From DSBN01 sp041686355 (GTDB lineage Bacteria > Spirochaetota > Spirochaetia > DSM-16054 > Sediminispirochaetaceae), in assembly GCA_041686355.1 (NCBI GenBank), contig JAWLDZ010000001.1, positions 1 to 64,000 on the forward strand: a stretch of 64,000 nucleotides of DNA. Reading direction: 5' to 3'. The notes under the pieces were generated by a model. It did not search any database. It saw only the letters and a program-made list of their open reading frames with translations, and was not told the origin of the DNA. How positions within the stretch are numbered: the stretch's first letter is position 1; every line of letters starts with the position of its first letter. Shown piece after piece: positions 57,828-64,000 of this stretch. The translations under genes and the position numbers were made by a program.

Positions 57828-59885
57828 TTATTCCGGGGGAGCAAAATATCCCAGTTCTCCGCGTCCGCTTCTGCCAAAAATGGAGACTTGCGCCTCAACT
57901 GGAAGATAAGCCCGTCCAAAGTCACTGTTGCGGGTAGATCGGTATGAAAGAATATACCGCCCGCTGCTGTGCTCTAGTATTTTTTCCACCGTTGGTGCTA
58001 CACCTTTGGGATTATACAGGTAGGTACTTGATCCTCCACTCTTTTCCGCCAGATAAGCTAACTCCGAGGCAATATTGCCTTCAGGATTCATAGTAACACA
58101 GTGGAAGGTAATGTTGTTGTTCCTCAGATAGTCAAGCAAGTGGACTAGTTCATACGATTCAAAAGCGTGTTCCGGCAGCTCTCCGGTGGATAAAAACACA
58201 ATGGCACGCCTTTCTCCGCCGGAAATCAGCGGCCCCGCCGACAAACGCAGCCCCTGGTCAAACTGCCAGTCTTGACTAAAGCTGCCGGAGCGTGCCGCTG
58301 ACCTTACGGCATCGCCATCCTGAGCAGCTTCAAGCTCCAGTACCGGTTGTGCCCCCGCTTGCACCACATTAATATCACCTCTCTGCAGCAGCGACGATGC
58401 AATATCGGCAGCAGCCTGTCCAATTCCATCGGTATTCTGCTGCATCTCGAGTGATCCTTCCACCATAAGAGTAATATCTGCTCTCTCCAGCCGGTCAATA
58501 GCAGACTCTAACAAGGGCTCTTCAACCGGATAACGAGCCTCGGTGATATAAAAGTTGGTACCCTCAAGTCCCACATAGGGTTCTCCGGTTCGTCGCTGAA
58601 CAGTGACATCGAGGAAGACCTTCGGAAAGTCCTCAGCATTTACTTGATTAATTCGCACAAACAGACCCGAATACATCCGGCTAAAATCAGCTTGCATAGA
58701 AACTATGTTCTGATTGAAATCGGCAATTAGTAAATTATCGTTGGCATCTCGACTAGCCGAGACAATTTTGACACGACTCCCATTAAGCCTGCTAAGGGGT
58801 GTGAAGGAACGACTCTCAAGATCAAGCAGGAGTACCTGCTCCTCATCCGCTATTATCAACTGTTGCCTGCTGTAGAGCGAGAGACTTTCTGGACTCTTCA
58901 GATATGAACTCGTGAGAGTATCCAGATAATTCCCGCTTGCATCAAAAACATCAACTGCCGCTCGATTTTTGTCGGCTACGTACACAAAATCTTCATGTGC
59001 CAGTATTCCGGTTGGCTGCTGGAGCCCTTCGAAATCAGTAGTCTTTTTGCCAAAGGAGAGAATAAAATTTCCTGCATAGTCGAATTTTGCAACTCGGCGG
59101 TTTCCCTGATCAGTAACATACAGGTACCCGTTCTTATCATCACTGATAAACTGCGGCCCCAAGAGCTGTCCTGGGCCGGTACCGGTTTCTCCAAAACGCT
59201 TTAATACCCGTCCGTTGGGAGTGCAATGAACAATTCTGTCACCTGCAAATTCAGTTATAAAAAGGCCCTCTTCCGGGTTTGCAGCAATATCAAAGGGGTG
59301 GTTCAATCCTTCAATACCGCCCCTCAAAGTACGCTTCAGTCCGCCATTGGCTGAGAACTCCAGCACCTCGTTGGTTGCAAAAGACACGGTGTAGAACCCA
59401 CCGGTAGTGTTCGGATGCACAGCTGTCGGCCGTTTAAAGACCTGCACATCATCCTGTCTTCCCTCTATCTGTTCGAACTCGACAAACTTCGGCCCCTCTT
59501 CCGGCTCTGTGGGCTGTTCACGTTGGTAGGTGAGGATGCGCACCATTTGTTCCATTGCAGCACTTAGCTCCTCATCCTCCATCATACGACTCCACATATC
59601 TATTGCAGTCGAAGTGAAGCCGTTTCTGTAATAAGTACGGGCCAACCAGGATTGGGCTATAGAAAAATCGGGTTTCAGGGAAAGACTTTTCTCCAGCGAC
59701 AGCAGTGCTTTATTGTATTCTCCCCGGTGAAATGCGCGTATTCCATAACGAAACTCCCTTTCAGCGTAGACTTGGTCCATATCGATGGTATCAACTTCTT
59801 CTTGGGCAAAAGCAGTGTGTATACCCATCACGACTAGAACAAGCATAATCAGAGCGTATTTCCATAGTCCCTGTCTTCTGTGCAT
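57828..59885 (-). CDS. exported TPR / NHL-propeller / von Willebrand-like protein
   Basis: A 685-residue protein. Signal peptide (LWKYALIMLVLVVMGIHTAFAQ), then a TPR segment (GEYNKALLSLEKSLSLKPDF), an NHL-type beta-propeller (GGLKRTLRGGIEGLNHPFDI, GPGQLLGPQFISDDKNGYLYVTDQGNRRVAKF) and a C-terminal region with VFLDVTVQRRTGEPYVGLEGTNF and a VWA-like strand pattern (RRAIVFLSTGELPEHAFE). Likely a periplasmic or surface scaffold. Start at 59885 after GAGGAGGG. A hairpin-bearing 141-base gap precedes clpS. Confidence 0.8.
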   Translation of the reverse strand: MHRRQGLWKYALIMLVLVVMGIHTAFAQEEVDTIDMDQVYAEREFRYGIRAFHRGEYNKALLSLEKSLSLKPDFSIAQSWLARTYYRNGFTSTAIDMWSRMMEDEELSAAMEQMVRILTYQREQPTEPEEGPKFVEFEQIEGRQDDVQVFKRPTAVHPNTTGGFYTVSFATNEVLEFSANGGLKRTLRGGIEGLNHPFDIAANPEEGLFITEFAGDRIVHCTPNGRVLKRFGETGTGPGQLLGPQFISDDKNGYLYVTDQGNRRVAKFDYAGNFILSFGKKTTDFEGLQQPTGILAHEDFVYVADKNRAAVDVFDASGNYLDTLTSSYLKSPESLSLYSRQQLIIADEEQVLLLDLESRSFTPLSRLNGSRVKIVSASRDANDNLLIADFNQNIVSMQADFSRMYSGLFVRINQVNAEDFPKVFLDVTVQRRTGEPYVGLEGTNFYITEARYPVEEPLLESAIDRLERADITLMVEGSLEMQQNTDGIGQAAADIASSLLQRGDINVVQAGAQPVLELEAAQDGDAVRSAARSGSFSQDWQFDQGLRLSAGPLISGGERRAIVFLSTGELPEHAFESYELVHLLDYLRNNNITFHCVTMNPEGNIASELAYLAEKSGGSSTYLYNPKGVAPTVEKILEHSSGRYILSYRSTRNSDFGRAYLPVEAQVSIFGRSGRGELGYFAPPE

Positions 59886-59895
59886 ACTCCCTCCT

Positions 59896-60576
59896 CTACT
59901 CAACAGCTCCAATCTCCTTCGCGACTGCCTTCAGGTGACTCTTAATTATAGGGTGATCATCAGAGAGTTGATATGCCCGCTTTATATAGCGATGTGCTTC
60001 ATTAAATTTACCCAGTTTGTAATACACCCAGCCTAAAGAATCAAGATACGCAGCTTGTTCTGGCTGCTTCCGGACAGCCTGTTTACAGAAGTCCAGCGCC
60101 TTGTCAAGATTATAGCCCTCTACCGCTTCAATATAGCCGCTGCTGTTAAGCACATTCGGATTTTCAGGATCCAGTTCCATGGCCATGTTAATATACTTCA
60201 GGCTCTCTTCGCTCCGATTTTGTTGAAACAAAAGGTATGAGTATACCGAATATACCTGCACCGAGGCATACCCACCATCAATCAATTGCTTTATCTCATA
60301 CTCCGCCAGGGAATACCGTTCAGTATTAGTATAGATAACAGCTAAAAGGAGGCGGCACTGATACAAATGCAAGAAATCAGGATGAGTGGTAACGACCTGT
60401 TCAAGATAAAGGAGCGCCTCGTCGTACTGTTCCGTTTGACTGTAGCATAGCCCTAGATAATAAGAGAGTTCCGGATTCTCGGCCGGATCTTCATCAACCG
60501 AGAGTAATACCGCCAAGGCTTTTTGGTAACGTTTGGTCTTGTAAAGCCGCTTGGCGGTTTCAAAAGCTTTTCCCAT
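59896..60576 (-). CDS. TPR protein
   Basis: A 226-residue helical protein with about six tetratricopeptide repeats (for example AENPELSYYLGLCYSQTEQYDEALLYLEQ and NPNVLNSSGYIEAVEGYNLDKALDF, with a DSLGWVYYKLGKFNEA repeat). No signal peptide. Start chosen at 60576 with AAGGG 8 bases upstream. It lies 10 bases before the NHL protein gene, so the two may work together across the membrane; unproven. Confidence 0.82.
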   Translation of the reverse strand: MGKAFETAKRLYKTKRYQKALAVLLSVDEDPAENPELSYYLGLCYSQTEQYDEALLYLEQVVTTHPDFLHLYQCRLLLAVIYTNTERYSLAEYEIKQLIDGGYASVQVYSVYSYLLFQQNRSEESLKYINMAMELDPENPNVLNSSGYIEAVEGYNLDKALDFCKQAVRKQPEQAAYLDSLGWVYYKLGKFNEAHRYIKRAYQLSDDHPIIKSHLKAVAKEIGAVE

Positions 60577-60608
60577 CTTATACACCCTTACTCTGATTCA
60601 ATCTTGAC

Positions 60609-61355
60609 TTACTCAATATCAAATTGAGCTACCTGATATGTATGAATCACCTCGTGATTCATTGGGTGAAGGTACACCGGAGAGACTGATATCTTGCCGG
60701 CCTGTACCGCATTCCAATCGCTTCCCTCCTCCTCGCGTGCATGAATTGATTCGCCAGTGAGAAAATAGTACTTATCCCCGTTTGGACTTTGGAAAGATTC
60801 AGCTTTGTCACTATAAATTCGTCGGGATGGATGAGTTATTGCAACTTCACTTACCTGACTTGAGGGTGGAGGGAAATTTATATTGATGAAGTGATCGGAA
60901 CTCCACAGTTCCAGAAACAGCTGAATATTGTTGCGAACAAATTGTGCAGCCCTTTCAAAGGGATAGGGGGGCTTAATAGGAGCAACCGATACGGCGATAC
61001 TGGGAATTCCCACTAAAGCCCCCTGTCGAGCGGCTGCTGCGGTACCGGAGTAAATTATATCAGTACCCAAATTCGGGCCTCGATTTATTCCAGAGATGAT
61101 GATGTCCGGTTGTACAGGTAATGCGCCTAAAAGTGAATATAGGACGGTATCCGCTGGGGTTCCATCACATGCGTACATACGGGCAGCAACCTTCCGAAAG
61201 CGAACCGGATCTCTTAGGGTAATTGAGTGGCTCATACCACTTCGTTCGCGATCCGGGGCGGTAACCCACACTTCGTGCTCTTTCTCCAGCTCCCCTTTAA
61301 GGGTAAGCAATCCTTGACTCTCTATCCCGTCATCGTTACTAATTAATATTCGCAT
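60609..61355 (-). CDS. surE: 5'/3'-nucleotidase SurE
   Basis: A 248-residue SurE phosphatase: MRILISNDDGIESQG with the metal-binding Asp-Asp, then RSGMSHSITL, CDGTPADTVLYSLL, SGINRGPNLGTDIIYSGTAAAARQG and FININFP. It dephosphorylates nucleoside monophosphates. Followed 23 bases later by the TPR gene in the same direction. Confidence 0.95.
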   Translation of the reverse strand: MRILISNDDGIESQGLLTLKGELEKEHEVWVTAPDRERSGMSHSITLRDPVRFRKVAARMYACDGTPADTVLYSLLGALPVQPDIIISGINRGPNLGTDIIYSGTAAAARQGALVGIPSIAVSVAPIKPPYPFERAAQFVRNNIQLFLELWSSDHFININFPPPSSQVSEVAITHPSRRIYSDKAESFQSPNGDKYYFLTGESIHAREEEGSDWNAVQAGKISVSPVYLHPMNHEVIHTYQVAQFDIE

Positions 61356-61397
61356 TGTTCCAATTATAAGACAGATTGCCCTGCTTTGAAAACTGGA

Positions 61398-62549
61398 TTA
61401 TTCAGAATATACGATATGAGCCCCTTTTTGGGGGGAAATAATATAAAATACAGGATGAAAACCGAAAATATGCTCGTATTCATCTAAACGTTTCTGATAA
61501 TCAGGCAGGGCATCCTTATGACACAGAGTCAGTGTACAGCCGCCAAACCCGGGACCGATCAAGCGAGATCCGTAACAGCCGTCTACTTCAACGGCCCGTT
61601 TTACTAACCAGTCCACTTCAGGACATGAGACTTCAAAGTTGTCACGCAGGCTCTCATGGGAACGGTGCATAAGCTTGCCAAAGGCCGGTCCATCACCGGA
61701 TTTCAACAGCTGCACGGCCTCAGTAACCCTTTCGTTCTCCTGAACCACATGCATACACAGCCGTCGTGAGGATTCGGGAAGCAGCCCCATCCCCGCTCGG
61801 AGATCTTGACGGGTTAAGTCTCGGAGCGATTTTTGCTGGTCCCGTTCACGTAGAAGCTCAACGCTGTCATTACAAATTTCGTATCGCTCCTCGAGCTCCT
61901 CCTGTATGCCTGTTTGCTTTACCCCGCTTTCGGTCAGTACGAAAATCAGATCTTTAAAGCTGAAAGGAATAAACTGGAAATCAAGACTCCGCAAATCTAT
62001 GAATACAGCACTCCCCTCTCGGGAATAGAACGTAGTAAGTTGATCGGTAATCTTCTCTCGTTTTCCGATAAATGCAGTTTCGGAAAGATAAGCCAGCTGT
62101 ACCAGTTGGATATCTTGAAGTTCCAGTTGAAAGGCCTCTTGAGTTGCAAGGGCAGTAGCAATTCCTAGAGCGGCTGATGAGCCCAGCCCGACCTCCTTGG
62201 GAATCGCCCCCATAATACTGATATTCATACCCTTAAAGGATGAACCCAACTGCATTATTTCATAGAGAACACCCTTTAGGTAATTTGCCCAGCGGTCTTC
62301 TCGTTTGTATTTCAAATTTGCGATAGTAGTCCGCTTTCGTTCATTTAGATCAACCGAATAAAAGCGTAAAGATGTGTCGTTTCTTTTTGAAACTGCAACT
62401 TTCACAGATAAATGCAAACCAATTTGAAGTACATACCCCTCATGAAAGTCAGTATGCTCCCCCATCAAGTTCACAACGCCAGGGGCTTCAGCAATTACTT
62501 CAGGTTCCTCTCCATATTCAGCTGCATGATGAGAGAAAATTTCATCCAT
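61398..62549 (-). CDS. galK: galactokinase
   Basis: A 383-residue GHMP kinase. The galactokinase signature reads APGVVNLMGEHTDFHEGYVLQ near residue 25; the ATP loop is PKEVGLGSSAALGIA near residue 120; the catalytic Asp lies in KITDQLTTFY; the C-terminal motif is LIGPGFGGCTLTLC. It phosphorylates galactose at C1. No other Leloir-pathway gene is in the window. TTAAGGT precedes the ATG. Confidence 0.9.
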   Translation of the reverse strand: MDEIFSHHAAEYGEEPEVIAEAPGVVNLMGEHTDFHEGYVLQIGLHLSVKVAVSKRNDTSLRFYSVDLNERKRTTIANLKYKREDRWANYLKGVLYEIMQLGSSFKGMNISIMGAIPKEVGLGSSAALGIATALATQEAFQLELQDIQLVQLAYLSETAFIGKREKITDQLTTFYSREGSAVFIDLRSLDFQFIPFSFKDLIFVLTESGVKQTGIQEELEERYEICNDSVELLRERDQQKSLRDLTRQDLRAGMGLLPESSRRLCMHVVQENERVTEAVQLLKSGDGPAFGKLMHRSHESLRDNFEVSCPEVDWLVKRAVEVDGCYGSRLIGPGFGGCTLTLCHKDALPDYQKRLDEYEHIFGFHPVFYIISPQKGAHIVYSE

Positions 62550-62586
62550 TTATTTACCTTAATCCCATAATTATTGGGTCACTAGT

Positions 62587-62615
62587 ATCTTAAAAGAAAA
62601 ACACTTTGAATGCAA
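62587..62615 (-). promoter_or_regulatory. likely galK promoter
   Basis: On the reverse strand TTGCAT (62615-62610) and TAAGAT (62592-62587), 17 bases apart, 38 bases before the galK start. Confidence 0.55.
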
Positions 62616-62651
62616 CAAAAAAAGGCCACTGGGTCAAAATGCCCAATGGCC
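62616..62651 (-). terminator. intrinsic terminator of rpmE
   Basis: On the reverse strand GGCCATTGGG (62651-62642) pairs with CCCAGTGGCC (62633-62624), allowing one mismatch, and is followed by eight T residues (62623-62616). It separates rpmE from galK. Confidence 0.93.
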
Positions 62652-62677
62652 TCTCATGATGCAATGTAACTCGACTT

Positions 62678-62878
62678 CTACTTGATGCCGTACTTGCGTT
62701 TGAAACGCTCTACACGACCGGCGGTGTCAACAAGCTTCTGCTTACCGGTAAAAAACGGATGGCACTGTGAGCAAATTTCAACCTCAATGTCTTTGGCTGT
62801 GGAACGAGTCTGGATCTCGTTTCCACATGCACACCGAATAGTAGTGAGTTCGTATTTGGGATGAATTCCCGCTTTCAT
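62678..62878 (-). CDS. rpmE: ribosomal protein bL31, zinc-binding form
   Basis: A 66-residue L31 of the Cys-containing (C+) type: the four Cys are in IRCACGN and EICSQCHP. It begins MKAGIHPKYELTTI. GGGAGGAG precedes the ATG. It follows rho in the usual order for many bacteria. The leader (62879-63085) contains two alternative hairpins. Confidence 0.96.
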   Translation of the reverse strand: MKAGIHPKYELTTIRCACGNEIQTRSTAKDIEVEICSQCHPFFTGKQKLVDTAGRVERFKRKYGIK

Positions 62879-62960
62879 AATACTCCTCCCTGGTGCAATT
62901 TATAAGATATTCTCTGCCCGAGATTAAAATCCCACAGAAAATCTCTTTTCAAACCTATCA

Positions 62961-62993
62961 AAAGGCCCTGCATAGTGGACCTTTATAGTGGTC
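62961..62993 (-). promoter_or_regulatory. two mutually exclusive hairpins in the rpmE leader
   Basis: On the reverse strand, GACC (62993-62990) with GGTC (62981-62978) forms hairpin 1. AAAGGTCC (62984-62977) with GGGCCTTT (62968-62961) forms hairpin 2, followed by one more T. They share GGTC, so only one can form at a time. The region consists of a short direct repeat (ACCACTAT/TCCACTAT). Confidence 0.4.
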
Positions 62994-63085
62994 TTTCTAT
63001 GTGCGTAAATGTAACATATTACACTTATAAAATCCAGTCTTCCCTTCGATACGCGCGCATTCTGTGCGTATTACGTGGGTATCGT

Positions 63086-64000
63086 TTATTGTCCTGCTGT
63101 AGTGGTGTTCATGGAACGTAAAAAGGCTTCATTGGTTTTAGTCTTGCGCATTCTATCTACCAACATCTCAATAATCTCCATGTCATCCATGGGATTGATT
63201 ACTTTGCGGAGCACCCACATTTTGTTGAGCTCCTCTTCGGTAAGCAAAAGCTCTTCTTTTCGTGTTCCCGATCGCTTGATATTAATAGCCGGGTAAAGCC
63301 GCCGATCAGCCATTCGACGATCAAGCTGGATTTCCATATTACCGGTTCCTTTGAACTCTTCAAAAATTACCTCATCCATCCGCGAGCCTGTGTCTACCAG
63401 TGCGGTAGCAACAATAGTCAAGCTGCCGCCATTTTCGGTGTTACGGGCCGCACCAAAGAAGCGTTTCGGCTTATGAAGGGCGTTCGAATCGACACCTCCT
63501 GATAGAATCTTGCCGCTGGTAGGAACCGTCTGGTTATAGGCGCGAGCCAAGCGGGTAATTGAGTCAAGCAAAATGACTACGTCATGCTTGTGCTCTACTA
63601 ATCGTTTGGCCTTCTCAATTACCATTTCAGCTACCTGTACATGGCGGCTCGCCTGTTCGTCAAAGGTAGATGCAATAACCTCGCCGTTTACACTACGCCG
63701 CATATCCGTAACCTCTTCCGGGCGCTCATCAATCAACAGCACTATTAAAAACACATCGGGATGATTGGTAGTAATTGCATTGGCAATCTTCTGCATTAGG
63801 ATAGTTTTACCGGTTCGTGGAGGAGAAACAATCAATCCACGCTGTCCCTTACCTATCGGGCAGAACAAATTGATCATCCTGGTCGAGGTATCCCCGCTTG
63901 TCAACTCCATGTCGAAGCGCTCCATGGGGTACAAGGGAGTAAGGTTATCAAAGGGAACCCTTGTTTGTGCTACCGAGGGGTCGTCAGAGTTTACAAATTC
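63086..64000 (-). CDS. rho: transcription termination factor Rho, C-terminal part (5' end outside window)
   Basis: The frame is open to the window edge, giving the last 304 residues. Landmarks are the P-loop SPPRTGKTILMQKIAN, LIDERPEEVTDMRRSV, ILLDSITRLARAYN, and GGVDSNALHKPKRFFGAARN with the Q-loop and R-loop elements that follow. It is the RecA-like ATPase of the hexameric RNA helicase that ends transcription. The RNA-binding N-terminus lies beyond 64000. Stop TAA at 63088-63086. Confidence 0.97.
   Translation of the reverse strand, partial: EFVNSDDPSVAQTRVPFDNLTPLYPMERFDMELTSGDTSTRMINLFCPIGKGQRGLIVSPPRTGKTILMQKIANAITTNHPDVFLIVLLIDERPEEVTDMRRSVNGEVIASTFDEQASRHVQVAEMVIEKAKRLVEHKHDVVILLDSITRLARAYNQTVPTSGKILSGGVDSNALHKPKRFFGAARNTENGGSLTIVATALVDTGSRMDEVIFEEFKGTGNMEIQLDRRMADRRLYPAINIKRSGTRKEELLLTEEELNKMWVLRKVINPMDDMEIIEMLVDRMRKTKTNEAFLRSMNTTTAGQ

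Overview
The window is one continuous piece of a spirochaete chromosome, probably a free-living Spirochaetales species rather than a host-restricted one. The assignment rests on several points: an alanyl-tRNA synthetase of only 598 residues that lacks the C-terminal C-Ala domain, as in Treponema and Borrelia; a second, FliG1-like FliG protein; HisZ plus short HisG; a dimeric-type glycyl-tRNA synthetase; and many TPR, PEGA and NHL envelope proteins. GC content is moderate, coding density is high, and adjacent genes often overlap by 1 to 25 bases. I see no prophage, insertion sequence, rRNA or CRISPR array. One 100-base run of N (15418-15517) marks an assembly gap.

Layout. 1-5.9 kb: a cut-off PaaI-type thioesterase, a TPR protein, xseA-xseB, prfC, then a reverse-strand cluster of two exported proteins and a small protein. 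6-10.2 kb: two small RRM RNA-binding proteins on either side of a GNAT acetyltransferase, a SUI1/YciH factor, a YwbE-like protein, a nitroreductase and a NYN-domain protein. 10.3-17.3 kb: a PEGA lipoprotein and a small protein forward, then a reverse operon of a secreted protein, an RlpA-like DPBB/SPOR protein (carrying the gap), ligA and a TylF-type methyltransferase. 17.5-24.1 kb: six overlapping forward genes, starting with a NusG paralogue, then a nucleotide-sugar 4,6-dehydratase, a DegT aminotransferase and three molybdenum-hydroxylase subunits. 24.2-36.3 kb: dnaE, a YggT protein, recG, rsmD, hisZ-hisG-hisB, two genes of a TPR cluster and rlmN. 36.3-48.9 kb, mostly reverse: alaS, a TM2 protein, the FliG paralogue, tRNA-Phe (forward), a phosphoesterase, then the operon gltX-glyS-tyrS followed by a NitT/TauT-type ABC transporter. 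48.9-54.1 kb forward: an HD-GYP-like protein, an uncharacterised 410-residue protein, a small protein, a TGS-uridine kinase fusion and an AEC transporter. 54.1-64 kb reverse: aat, clpA and clpS (the N-degron pathway in one operon), an NHL/TPR exported protein, a TPR protein, surE, galK, rpmE and the C-terminal part of rho.

The most interesting items are these. (1) A NusG-paralogue-led operon joins amino-sugar synthesis to a divergent molybdenum hydroxylase. (2) An interspersed intergenic element carries the core AGTGGTTCAAAG at three loci. At two it forms perfect 15- and 20-bp inverted repeats, and at all three the gene-proximal arm has the same orientation 30-55 bases before a start codon. 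(3) A 21-bp coding minisatellite lies under the assembly gap, and the placeholder N run breaks the frame and hides a C-terminal SPOR domain. (4) An HD-GYP-like protein has both catalytic aspartates replaced. (5) A three-synthetase operon is fused to an ABC transporter. No single feature proves a new system; items 1 and 2 most deserve follow-up.
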